Source of the DNA: Stomorhina lunata
Taxonomy: Eukaryota; Arthropoda; Insecta; Diptera; Rhiniidae
Assembly: GCA_933228675.1 (NCBI GenBank)
Contig: OW121740.1
Location: 7,443,442 to 7,507,441 of the forward strand
Length of the DNA: 64,000 nt
Reading direction: 5' to 3'
Each line of letters begins with the position of its first letter. Positions within the stretch are counted from its first letter, which is position 1. Position numbers and translations under genes: made by a program. The notes beneath the pieces are model-generated. The model did no database searches. It was given only the letters and a program-made list of their open reading frames with translations, and was not told the origin of the DNA. This document shows, piece by piece, positions 46,180-57,141 of the stretch.

Positions 46180-46762
46180 GTGTGATAAAGGGGATGAGGA
46201 ATAACAAGCAACAGTTTTGATTGGTCTTAACCTGCTAAGCCCAGACTTATCTTGGTTATCCTTCATCTCAACTGTGGACACTGACCTTCTTGTGGTATCA
46301 CCCGGGGAAAAACATTAACATCCGAACTAACATGTGCCGAGAGTTCTAACATAAGAACGATAAAATTATAGGTTAGGACGTCGGGCTCATTCTCCAATTT
46401 CATAGGCCAAGGTTTAAAAGATTTTCCTCTACTCGGTCTTTCCATCAAAGTTTCGGACGTTCTTTTCTAAGAAGCGGCAGTTTTTAGTCTAATTTAAGCT
46501 TTTTATAGTAACTGCTTTTTCCACTCCTGGAAAAAGCACTCCTGGAAAAAGCAGTTACTATAAAAAGCTTAAATTAGACTAAAAACTGCCGCTTCTTAGA
46601 AAAGAACGTCCGAAACTTTGATGGAAAGACCGAGTAGAGGAAAATCTTTTAAACCTTGGCCTATGAAATTGGAGAATGAGCATAAGATCAAAGCGCATGG
46701 AATTCGAAAATATGCTCGGCTTTTGATCTTAACAGGTTGTAAATATAGGACATTTAAGTAAG
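46180..46762 (+). mobile_element. Non-autonomous retroposon, copy A, with a perfect inverted duplication
   Basis: Flanked by a 9-bp direct repeat TTAAATGTT (46171-46179 and 46763-46771), read as a target-site duplication. The 5' module (46180-46385) matches the 59467-59690 module: GGGGATG, ATTGGTCTTAAC, AAGCCC, CATCTCAACTGTGGACAC, GGTATCACCCGGGG, ACATGT.CCGAGAGTT and GGTTAGGA. The 3' part (46602-46762) is the tail of a LINE open frame (GTCCGAAACTTTGATGG, GGAGAATGAGC, TATGCTCGGC) with stop codons, ending ACATTTAAGTAAG. Between the two lies a reversed copy of the LINE tail, making a large palindrome. No protein is encoded, so movement would need LINE enzymes. Confidence 0.8.
46386..46680. repeat. 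137-bp perfect inverted repeat with 21-bp spacer
   Basis: 46386-46522 is the exact reverse complement of 46544-46680; I checked all 137 positions by eye. The 21-bp spacer (46523-46543) is part of a 15-bp direct duplication, CACTCCTGGAAAAAG at 46522-46536 and 46537-46551. The arms contain LINE-tail sequence. Perfect identity implies a very recent origin, fold-back replication, twin priming during retroposition, or an assembly artefact. Confidence 0.95.
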
Positions 46763-46829
46763 TTAAATGTTAAGGCAAATCAGAGGTTTAAGTTATATTA
46801 AATCAAGGCTGGAATTTTGAAAATAGGAT

Positions 46830-47360
46830 CAAGTCTTTATCTATCTAAATCTTGGCTATATATCGAAGAAAGTAGTCAATAAATTTACTAGAGGTATTTT
46901 TGAAAATGAATCCAGTCTTGAATCAACAATTCATAATTTTTGAAAACTCCATTTTTTTTTAAATAATTTTAACCGTTTTGGGAATTTGAGCATTTTTGTA
47001 GGAGATTTGGAATATACTTTTACTTTTTTTTTCAGAAATCAAAAAATGTTTTTAATTTCAGGTGCTTCAGTTGAGATACTAGATTCATTTTTGCAAAAAA
47101 CCTTAACTTTTTTATATTTCTAGGTTTTGCGCTTTTTTGAAAATATCGATTTTCTCCTAGAAATTATAAAATTTGTAAACAAATTTTACATCGCTTATTG
47201 AAGAACTGTTCAAGCTTTCTTTGGGTAAAATTTCATAAACATATCATAAGAATTAACAAAGTTATAAGGAATCTAATCTTATAAAATTATTAAAAAAAAA
47301 ATACAAAAAATTAATGTTTGATTTTAAGAGTTAAAATGTTAAGGAAATTTTTATATTTTA
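46830..47360 (+). repeat. Old segmental duplication, copy 2
   Basis: Partner of 45735-46050, with ~200 bp of extra sequence around 46930-47180. No open frame is preserved in either copy. Confidence 0.6.
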
Positions 47361-49635
47361 GAAATTTTGTTAAAAAATTACTATTGTAAGAAGTAATACT
47401 ATAAGATTTGTTATTAAAAATTTTAAGATTTACTTTCTTAAAAATTTCTTAAACTTGACCTATTTGTTTAAAATATTTTGCTAAACTCTGGAAGCAAAAT
47501 ATTTGCATTTAAATGCCTTAAATTTATGCAATAATAAAAAAACCGGCATTTAATTATATTTGAAATATATTATTTAAACAATTAAAAATATAATATAAAT
47601 AAAATATTTAAAAATTGTTTATGGATATTTCAAAATTATTTTGTTTTCGAAAACAGAAACAAAACTCATTAAGCACGCTTTTGTTTAAATATAAATACAT
47701 AAATTTCTAATATTTAAAGGCAAAAATATAAATTAAATAAATATTTTTTGAGAAAGAATGAGTATCGAAAAACTTACGTAATTTTTTGGTAGAAAAATAT
47801 AGAAACAATTTTCTTTGTTTCTTTCTTAATTTTTAATAAATTTTAAACAAAAATCCAGAAGTCATTAATAATAGTTTTCTTTTGTTTTATGGAATATTTT
47901 TTAAAAACTACTAATTATTGTTTTTTTTTTCCATTAATAATTTATAAAAAATTTTTGTTGCTTTTTTAAACAATTTTGAAAATTTGTTTAAATGACACTT
48001 TTAAAATTCATAATAACTTTTTTGATTTGATTTTAATTAAAACCTGATTTTGTTATATAGAAAATATAAAACCTTAAACTTGAAATTTGAAATGTTTTAT
48101 AATTTTTTATTTAGTTGAAAACTGGTTATAATTATTATTATAAATTCAAGATAATCAATATAAGAATGTGCCAAAATATGTAATAAAAATTTAAAAAATT
48201 TTATTTTTATATATAATTCAATAATTTTAATCCATTTAATTATATTTTATTAAGTATAATTCTTATTTTTAATTTTTTTTTGTTTTTATTTGAAAATCGT
48301 TTTTTTTTTAATTTTCCGAATTTTTCTTTACAATTCAATTTTGTCAATATTTTTTATTAAAATAAATTTAAGCAAAAGTGTGCTTTTTTTTCCACCCACT
48401 TAAACAATTTTGTAATAATCTATTTGTTTTTTTGTTAAATTGTTTAATTTATCAATCAAATTTTTTTCTGTTTCTTTTTAAAATTATCTCATTCTTTTCT
48501 TCGGTGGTATCACGAAAATCTCATTTTCATTAAAAGTGAAGGAAAAATAAATTTTAAATTTTATCGCTTTTTTACAAAAGAAATTATACGAGAAACACTT
48601 CATAAACGTCTCTACCATGCGGTTGTTAGAAATTAACTGAAATTATTATTTAACTAAAAATGCGTTTTATGATATGAAAAAAAAGACAGACGGACAGATA
48701 GACTCCTCAAAAAAACACCAACAGAGCAACACTTTTACAGCCAACACAACAAAAGCAGCAACAACAATAAATAAATAAAACCGGGGAGTAAAAGCAAAGC
48801 ACCAACACACACTCTCAGAGATCCCCCTTTGAGTAAATACCCAAAAGAATAAGAAAAACAAAACAGAAATAACAAGAACTCGAGTAAACAAATTTATCCC
48901 CCCAAAGCTGTTAAATTTGTAAACAATGTTATTCTTTAACAGAAATCCAAATAATGTACTCTGTTCACTGTTAATAAGCAGCTAAATAAAATAATAACAG
49001 AGAAATTTTACAACTTAACAGTTTGAAGAGTAATGTAAAGTTATAACATGGGGTATTAAGAAATAGTGATGGTCGGCAAGAAATATTCATATTATAACCA
49101 AAAATTTAACAAATTTTCTTATGAAAAAGAAATATTTATATTTTTTTAGTTTGAAATGTTTAGAGTAAAAAAAAGTTAACTTCAAAAAATGATAAAACAA
49201 AATTTTCGACTTAAAATAAATTTTTAGATTCAGAATAATTCAATAAGAATCCTAATTACTCTGACGATTCTCATTATTGATGAGGTGAATTATTCAATAA
49301 AGATTTCATAATAGAGTAACACTATAAAAAAAATTACAGAAATGATATCATACAGAAGATATAGAATATAAAGGACAATTTTACCCGAAAAGTGAGGCGT
49401 AGCATTAGATGTTATTCGCTACACCGGTCTATACCCTTACTAAATGCTGTAGTGGTCCATATTTAAACGCAACAATTCACTTTAAGTAATAATACCATTC
49501 TATTCTAATTTGAACTAATGAATTTTCCAATTGTTTTTTTTGCGATAAAACTTTAGCCGTGCAATAAAATAATTCTTAAAAATACATAAATTTATTGAAA
49601 AATTGTACAAATTAATCGGACGTTAATATGTTGAG
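47361..49635. other. AT-rich DNA, no gene seen; one CA/CAR-rich patch
   Basis: Mostly very AT-rich with long T runs. The patch 48690-48790 (AACACCAACAGAGCAACAC, then CAAAAGCAGCAACAACAATA) differs in composition and looks like an insect 5'-UTR or promoter-proximal sequence, but no start codon with a supported frame, splice signal or TATA/Inr pair could be tied to it. Confidence 0.4.
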
Positions 49636-49695
49636 ACAGTTAGTACTAGATAAAAGAAAATATCAACACAATTTCATTAATCTAGTACTAACTGT
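49636..49695. repeat. Hairpin with 16-bp perfect arms at the 5' edge of a LINE fragment
   Basis: ACAGTTAGTACTAGAT (49636-49651), 28-nt loop, ATCTAGTACTAACTGT (49680-49695). The right arm overlaps the start of the LINE open frame at 49681, so the fold-back may mark the 5' junction of the insertion, as in the palindromic copy at 46.4 kb. Confidence 0.85.
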
Positions 49696-49912
49696 AGTAG
49701 TCGTATATTTGACAACCGTAATAAAACGCGTAGAAGAGGGCGTCCAAAACTTCGATGGAAAGACCAAGTAGAAGAAAATCTTTTGAAACTTGGTATACGA
49801 AATTGGAGAATATGCGCACAAGATAGAGGTGCTTGGAATTCTAAAATATGCTCGGCCTTTGACCTAAACAGGTAGTAATTACAGGCCATTTAAGTAAGTA
49901 AGTAAGTAATAA
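49681..49912 (+). mobile_element. 5'-truncated LINE, C-terminal coding tail and (TAAG)n end
   Basis: An uninterrupted frame at 49681-49875 encodes the last ~64 residues of a LINE reverse-transcriptase polyprotein: RRRGRPKLRWKDQVEENL, then a GIRNWRICAQDR block, then a tryptophan-containing end and a stop. The RGRPKLRW...DQV...LGIRNWR..AQDR arrangement is typical of the C-terminus of many insect non-LTR retrotransposons. I cannot assign the clade from this piece. The 3' end is ATTTAAGTAAGTAAGTAAGT, a (TAAG)n tail shared with the two retroposons at 46.2 and 59.5 kb, which suggests this LINE supplies their mobilisation machinery. Unlike those copies, this one has no stops, so it is the youngest or least decayed of the three. 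Confidence 0.82.
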
Positions 49913-50475
49913 AGCTGATTGTTATTTAGTATTTTTAAATTTATCGACTTTTCGGAAGTATTTCCCATAAAGATCTTAGATGTCAGATCGAAATGGTTTA
50001 AGCTTCTACGGATTTCGAACGGTTTTTGCCTTTAAAAACATAAAAAAATGAAATCAGTAACCATATCTTTGTTTTTTAAACAAAACAGAAATTGTCCAAA
50101 AAATACACAAACATCTTATTTTATTTTGAAATAAGGAAGTGAATTTAATTCGAAAAAATACTCTTTCTATAGAAGCAAAATACATAATTTATTTCATTTC
50201 TGAACGTAACTGATTTGTGTTACAAGTATAGTATATAGTTGTTTCTGTTAATTTTTTGAGTTGGTCAACTTACTCCTAAAACCGGACATATTCTGGAGAA
50301 CCTTTTCTGTACTCTTTAATTCCTTTTTTGCAACAGTTTAATAACTTTCCATAGTTTCAATTTTGGGCAGTTCAATGTTTTTATATCACCATACATGGAA
50401 AGAGTCATCATTATTTCTGGTACCTGCCATAGGGCTGCCCTTTCGGAATAGATATTACTTATGGCAACATAAATC
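49913..50475. other. AT-rich DNA, no gene seen
   Basis: No supported feature apart from the left copy of the 15-bp target duplication at 50461-50475. Confidence 0.5.
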
Positions 50476-50513
50476 CTATGTTATGCTCCACTGGGAGTCA
50501 AGGATAACAGAAG
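50476..50513 (+). mobile_element. 38-bp 5'-truncated RTE-like LINE insertion with 15-bp target duplication
   Basis: ATGGCAACATAAATC occurs at 50461-50475 and again at 50514-50528, a perfect 15-bp target-site duplication. Between them lie only 38 bp, of which the last ~32 (TATGCTCCACTGGGAGTCAA then GGATAACAGAAG) match, with one difference, the 3' end of the LINE at 55536-55806 on the opposite strand. In frame this reads LCSTGS near the end of the protein followed by a stop. The 3' terminus AGAAG abuts the duplication directly. Confidence 0.9.
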
Positions 50514-50528
50514 ATGGCAACATAAATC

Positions 50529-53120
50529 AGTGTACCCAATTTTATTGGAATCGGCCCATATTTGACTTTCATATAACTTTCATAAAAGACACATTCTGAA
50601 AAGTCTCAGAAAATCATAAGTCCTTATAATTCTAAAAAAATATTTTAATAAAACTTTTTGTAAACATAAACCGATAACTGAAATTTGTTAATAATAGGTT
50701 CACATTTAACTCCAGGTTAAGCTGCGAAGTTTAAACAAAACATTAGTATTGAAGGGTATCAAACTGTCGGGCATGACCGACATTAGCATTTTCTTACTTA
50801 TTTTTTTAAATAGTTTGGCTTAAATTTTTACTACCAAGTTCTTTACAGACTTGCGAATTGGAACTTTTTGAGTTTTATATGACTTTAGCCGAGCATAAGC
50901 TTTGGCTCAATGCACAAAAGTATTAGAGCATTTAACCGTACGAGCTAGTTTTTTATATAAATGTTAGGCGCTTATCGAAATCAAGCAACTTATTTAATAT
51001 GTTTTACATACTCATATCTATAGGACCTTTTTTTCTTCCTGATCCAGGTTTCCTTTCTTGTAATTTCTGCTATGGGCTGAGCCTCCCTTGTTCAGAATTA
51101 CCTCGTGTATTCTTTTAGGAAAAGACTCTTATAAATTTTTCAAAAAGTTGAGAAAAATAGAAAAAGTCCACCAAAATGGCCTCAATTATTTCAATTAGTT
51201 TGCAGACTCGTAACATTTTCTGGATAGTCATCCGCAAACAATCTCTATTACATTAGGAAGAGGTAAAAACAAAAGGATGACTTTTTTGGATCTATCCATG
51301 ATTTGAACCAACGGGCAGTGTTATTGAAGTGTTGTCTATTGCTGGATTTTATATCAATGCAGCAATAGACTAAAATGAGTTTTAAGCAATGAAAAGCTTT
51401 TTCTAGAACATCTTGATATATTGAAGAGTTCATAGAACTGAAAAATTGTGTCTGACAGGCGTCATAATAGGAAGTCGCATTCGAAACCATTACGAAAACT
51501 AAGGCCTTAATATAAAATATTCTAAAAATACTTTTATACGTAAATTAATCAAATCTTAACAAAGGCCTTAATAAAAAAAATATTCTAAAAATACCTTAAT
51601 ACATAATTAAATCAAATAGTAACAATATTTGTTTATAAACATGCCAGACTCGATTTGATAAGCGATTATTTTACACTTTATTTTAGTTGAAAACAAATTT
51701 TGATTAAAAAGTTATGTTGGCTATTTTGTAAAAAACTAAACTTATAAATATCTTATCAGTTGTATTTTAATTAATTTATTTTACAAAATCTATAATAAAC
51801 ATTTAATTAAAGAATATCGGTATATTTTAAAACCTTCAATACAAATTAGATATATAAAAATTTTAGCAACCTTGAAAATTTAAACACTTTTTATTTAAAA
51901 ATGCATTTCTTTAAATAAAATCAATTCACATACTCGTGTTCTTACTTTATCGAAAATAAAACTTTGTTGGAAAAGAAAACAATAATTTAATCAGACATTA
52001 GATTAAATTGTAGACAGATGTGTGAAATAATTTAATCTACATATTGCGCATATATATTTTTTTTTTGTATAAAGCAAAATCATATTAATTCATAGATTAA
52101 ATAGAATAAAACAAATAAACACTTGAGATTTTTAAAATGCAAAAGACATAAATAACAGAATAAAAAGTACTAAAGCCATAAATAAGAATTTATTTGATGA
52201 GAAGAAAAAAGTACCATAAAATTTAAAGCACGTGTGATGTTATTAACAAATGCTAATGTTAACCCAGAAATTAATGCTAAGCCCAGAAAATTTTAATCTT
52301 AACATTATTGTGAGAGAAGTTTCAAGAATAGAAGAGAAGTGTTATAAAATAACAGGATAAACAACTAATAACAGTTTAGTTAACAGAATTAAGAAATGTT
52401 AAGTAAAATGTTGATTGAAAAAGAGCTAATATAAACATAATGAAATTAACAGAGGGTAAGTATTATTTGAATGGTTGAGTAAGTAAATTGTATAAACGAG
52501 GGAGAATTGAAAAGTCAATTAAAAATATATTACAAAATTAGTATAATAAATCAAATAAAATAAATTGTTAGAATGAAATATAGAATAAATTTTTAATGAA
52601 ACATCTAAGAATATTTAAAAAATCTAAGAAAATGTATAAGTTAATTAAACGAAATTTAAAAAAATTGTATATTATGAAAGTTAATACAAAAGTTCGATAT
52701 CATGTTAAAATTATATTAAAAATGATATTAAAGATACAAAGTAAATAGAAATTTTGACTTTATTCGAAAATTTAAAAATTTCCATAATTTTTTTTTTTTA
52801 TTTTTTATCTTATCTTGTTTTTTTCACTTATTTCAAAATAAACTTTATTTACTCTATTAAAAAAAAACTTGTGGTTTTACTGCCCTATCAATTTTTTTTA
52901 ATTTCCCTATTTATTTTGTAAATTTTTATAATTTATAAACAATTTATATATTGTATTTGTTTTGTATATTTTAATACTTTTTTCCATTTGTTTTTAGTAT
53001 TTTACTTAGTTTTGTCTAATATTTATTTTATTTGTCATATTAAAAGTTTGTAAACGAAACAAATTTTACAAAATTTTAAATTATTTAAGGAATATTATAG
53101 ATAACAAATTCTTGCATATA
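50529..53120. other. AT-rich DNA, no gene seen; small hairpin at 51334-51370
   Basis: No supported gene. GTCTATTGCTG at 51334-51344 and CAGCAATAGAC at 51360-51370 form an 11-bp hairpin. Just beside it the reverse strand reads GGTTCAAATC (B-box-like, 51299-51308), too little for a tRNA or SINE call. The reverse frame 51248-51490 shows no recognisable domain. Confidence 0.45.
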
Positions 53121-53127
53121 CATATAT

Positions 53128-53285
53128 CAATCTGCCTAGCATACCAGAGGTGCCAAGTTCTATTCCCGGCCAGACCCACTTGAAAAAATAAATTTTCTCT
53201 AAATAATGCATTTGCCGTTCGGAGCCGGAGGCAAAAAGGTAGGTCCCTTTCAATGAGTCTAAAAATAGAATCGGATGCAGCTCAT
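53128..53285 (+). mobile_element. tRNA-derived SINE fragment
   Basis: CTGCCTAGCAT, then GAGGTGCCAAGTTCTATTCC (a degenerate B box at 53155-53166), then a body with TAAATAATGCATTTGCCGTT, GGAGCCGG and GGTAGGTCCCTTTCAATGAG. The first ~20 bp match the tRNA-like sequence at 60.17 kb (CTGCCTAGCAG). The body words GTTCGGAGYCGG and GTAGGTCCC are familiar from dipteran SINE/LINE 3' regions (recollection, not searched). The A box is missing or decayed, so the piece is 5'-truncated or old. Confidence 0.6.
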
Positions 53286-55527
53286 TATATACTTCGATTT
53301 TGCAAAATCTAATTGAAAATGTAAAATATTTTTTGTTTTTCCACTTTGTTTGCATATATTTTTTTAATTGTTTACTTAATTTTGTAACCACATTGTGTGC
53401 AGAATTAAGTGGTGACTCGTGAATATAGTGAAGTGATCTTTCATGGGAATGTGTGTTCTAAATAAATATATAAATATGTATCTATTTAGTTCAAACAGAG
53501 AATTTGCTATAATACTTACTGAAATTGTTAACATTAAGTAAATATTTATTTACTTATTTTTATATAGATAAGATGGGCTTGTGTTTAAAGTCAATATGGG
53601 TAATACCGATAAATAGAAACAGAAAATATACTGTTAAAAAAAACCGTTAATAATATTCAAAATACAATTTAATCCTCGCGCGTGTATTTTTTTAAAGCAA
53701 TTTCGAAATGTTTGTAACTAGATATTTTAAATTTACGTTTCCAAATAAAGTAACTCGTTTAAAATTGACCTATTTTTTAAGAAATTTTAACTTTGTTCCA
53801 TAATTTGTCTATATTTTTGGGATTTTATTCGATTTCTGCAAACAGAAATGTTTGTAATAAAGCTTAAATTTTCATTACTTATTGCACAAACTTTGGCATT
53901 CGAAAATTTGGTGAAGAATTGAAAATTCTTTGACTTGATCCGGAAAAAAGTTAGTTTTCGTTACATGTTTCTTAGCAAATGTGTAAAATTTTATCAAAAA
54001 TGTAAGCATTTATGCGAAAACTTGGTTTAAATAGACTATCCAACTGATACCTTTGGAACTAGATGTTTTATATTTGATAAACGGTTAACAATAAAAAAAA
54101 ATTAATAGATTTACCGTAAATTTTTTGCCTTGTTTTGGTTTTCAATTCTAAATGCTTTAATTTTGTTGATTTTTTAAAAACAGACCCAGTCTGACATTTG
54201 TTATTAACACAGTTTTTAATAAAATAAATAAAATTTTTCAATTTTATTGCTTCTTTTTAACTACCGGCATAATTATTTACATAAAAAATTAACAATTCTC
54301 TCTAAAGTTTGCCACGTAAAGTAATAAATTTACATACTCACATACATATACATAGTAGGTAATCATGTAAACGAGCCAAAAAAAAACATATGTAAACAAA
54401 TAAATGGCGCAGATTTCTTTTAACATACACCAACAACAAAAACAATACAATCATGAGTATTTTGTTTACAAATGTCTTTGGGGGCCGAAAACAACGAAGA
54501 GACAACTGTTACGGAAGAGTGTTGCCATATGAAAATAATGTTATGAGAAGCACGTGCTTTAGAATTTGAAAATGATAACAAATTCCATTAAAAGCAACAT
54601 TTAATAAATAAATAATGTTTAATTAGAAATAAATAACAAATTAAGTGAATTTATTTAATAGTAAATAGAATTTTTTCACTGGCTTTAATTACTAGAACCT
54701 TTTTAGTTCTTCATACCCTACGAGGGCAGTTGGCGAGAACTAGGGACATAACCAATTAGACAAAGTTGATCCTAGAAAATATAGAAACTCGTATTGAGAT
54801 AGAGGAGTAGTGATGTTTTTCAGTATGAATACATATATTTATTTAAAGTTTTACATGTAGGATGTAAAAAATCTTATTTTTCGTCCAATGAAAAAATGAA
54901 AAAAAAATCAAATTTCAAAATCATCGAATTGGCCCCACTGTATGTTTTTTTAACACCTAATATCTTAAACTTATTCTGTGGTTATAGACAGTGTTATTGC
55001 TTTATGAATAAGATAGACATGTGTTAGTAAATTTTGTATTTAATAAATATCATTTTGTAAAAAATATATACTGTGACGGACGCTACGCACTTTCCTATAC
55101 ATATTATTTTGTAAAATGCTATATTAACATCTATATATTTTTAGCCTAATGTAAAGCATACTATAAGTTCTCTTTACGAACCAAGTTCAATTGAAGAAAA
55201 AGAAAAATTGCAGCATTCAAATTAAAAAAAAAAACTTAATTTCTGTGACGGACGCTACACACGGTGAGCGCTTTTTTACTTGACGTTATTTATATCACTC
55301 AAATTACTTTTGATGGCGTCTTTTACATCTTATTGTATAAAATTAAGCAGACTTTGAGCCCCTACTGAAACATGATAGCTAAATGGATGTATTTGCGATT
55401 TTTATGAACTTTTAAAAAACCTATTATTTTAAAAAATGTATAAAAATTCGAGATGGGTGCAAATAAATACCTGCCATTCACGAAGAGAGTAATTAAAAAT
55501 TATATTCATTATATATTCTAAAGGATC
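53286..55527. other. AT-rich DNA with a 16-bp direct repeat, no gene seen
   Basis: CTGTGACGGACGCTAC occurs at 55071-55086 and 55243-55258, each followed by R-CAC, bracketing ~156 bp of ordinary AT-rich sequence. These could be transposon-end relics or an unusually long target duplication. No gene signal elsewhere in the stretch. Confidence 0.5.
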
Positions 55528-55806
55528 TTCTTCTGTTATCCTTCACTCCCAGTGGAGCATAGGGCCTCAACTATCCTTTTATATCGAACTCTATTGCGAG
55601 ATGTTAGGTAACTCCGCATCATTTGACCTTCTCCACGTTTTAGCTGGTGCACCAACACGACGGCCGCTTCCTTGTGCATTCCAACGAAGCGCTTGTCGAG
55701 CAATGTTGGTATTTGGCCTTCGTAGTGTGTGGCCTATCCACCGCCATTTCCGTTGGCATACCTCTATAGAAGAAGGGATTTGATTTGTAGCGTTTAGTAG
55801 ATCTTC
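55528..55806 (-). mobile_element. 5'-truncated RTE-like LINE, frameshifted C-terminus
   Basis: Reverse-strand frame 55806-55591 encodes a LINE tail: KWRWIGHTLRRPNTNIARQA, then a GxPxxTWRRS block and a stop. Continuing in another frame (to TAA at 55538-55536) are the expected following residues NRVRYKRIVEALCSTGSEG, so a single frameshift at about 55590 splits the tail. WIGHTLR..N and ...NRVR...VEALCS are characteristic of RTE-type non-LTR retrotransposon C-termini. AAGGATC at 55521-55527 and 55807-55813 is a candidate 7-bp target duplication. Transposition in an active parent copies RNA to DNA at a nicked target; this copy cannot encode the enzyme. Confidence 0.85.
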
Positions 55807-55813
55807 AAGGATC

Positions 55814-56083
55814 AATATATGGTAAATTTTTCCATAAACACAAATACACGAGTTTGACAGTTTTAAAATTTTGTCCTTGGTTTAAGGTTTTTCGGATTTG
55901 CCTATATGTGAACTTAGGAAGTTAACATAAATATGAATATATGTATATGTTATGGATCGAAAAGAATTCGGGGCGGGTTCAAAGCAAACATTGGAAATGA
56001 TACAAACGATAAGAGGAAGTAACGAAGTTGCTTGGTTTTGTATTGAAAGAGAAATATTTGTCCTAAAATATACATTGATTATT
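55814..56083. other. AT-rich spacer
   Basis: No feature recognised between the LINE fragment and the TIR element. Confidence 0.4.
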
Positions 56084-57141
56084 ATGCATTAAACACATAG
56101 ACAACAGCAGGCTACGGGCTACAACCTGTCAAAATTAGAATACATGCATTCAAATAGAAATAAATTTTTAGAGTCGACACGGCTACACGACTACCGACCA
56201 CCGTTGTAGCTGTAGCCAAAATTAAACTATTTCCTATTTTTGTTGGCGACAATAAAAGATTTAGTGCTGTCAACACCATATAATATTGAAATAAATGAGC
56301 GATTTAAACCACTTGAATTTATTTACCATAAATACAATGGGGAGAATTTATGTAAACAATTTACATACCTATAAAATATTTATATATTTAATGTATATTA
56401 TAATATCTAATAAAATATTATGTAAAAATTTACATTTATATAACTCTAACTCAATAGAAGTAAAATTTTAAAAAGTTATTTTTTAAACTGTCTAACTCAC
56501 ACGCTACGTGTGCTAGAGCTACGTAGTTCATGCTATATAAAAGCCCAGTATGTCCTTTATATATAAAAGAGCATATTTATATCTATATTGTTTTAAGATA
56601 TACGAATTTTTATAAAAAAAAGTCGGTTGCAGAAATAAGTTTATAGTATATTAGCTCTTAATCCATTTTAAAGAATATTATATAGAATATATAAGAATAT
56701 AAAAGATATTTTCAGTAGCTTTTGTTTGATACCAAAAAAGTTAATATCGGATATAAACTTCTAAAGTTATACCGTATTATTCTTGAAATTTAAAAAGCCC
56801 ATAACTCTTAAACTATTAGAGATCACACCAAAATCTTTCTTTACATTTTTTTTGATATAAATAGACATACCATCAGGTACAGGAAAACCGTTAATTTTAG
56901 AGGTTAATTAATTAAATGAATTTATGTCGTTTTTATCAAAATTTAAATTGTTATTTTGTCCATCTTATAAACGCGATATTGGCACCACTCATAAACAGGT
57001 GTTTCGAAATGTAGCTGCCATCTTAAATGTAGCTGCCGCCCCCAAAATAATTAAGTAGCTGACTACGAGGCGACGATTGCAGCCAACGACTTTTGTGGTC
57101 GGTGTTCGTGTAGCCTGCTGTTCTCTATGTGTTTAATGCAT
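56084..57141. mobile_element. Non-autonomous DNA transposon, ~1.06 kb, 32-bp TIRs
   Basis: Left end 56084-56115 starts ATGCATTAAACACATAG and ends AACAGCAGGCTAC; the right end 57110-57141 is its reverse complement at 31 of 32 positions. Subterminal zones are rich in GTAGC/GCTAC: for example GGCTACACGACTACCGACCA on the left corresponds to GGCTACACGAACACCGACCA on the right when reversed. Such clusters often bind transposase. No open frame is present. The outermost ATGCAT is itself a palindrome and could be either a target duplication or part of the TIR, so the superfamily is undecided. Confidence 0.82.

Noticed and set aside
46263..46448. Reverse 61-residue frame
   Set aside because: Lies across the retroposon module and the inverted LINE tail in the wrong frame.
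48667..48891. Reverse 74-residue frame rich in F, V and C
   Set aside because: Opposite strand of a CA-rich patch; no domain and no supporting signals.
50363..50599. Forward 78-residue frame
   Set aside because: Spans unique DNA, the 38-bp LINE insertion and both target duplications; cannot be an old gene.
55601..55783. Forward 60-residue frame
   Set aside because: Antisense shadow of the LINE tail.
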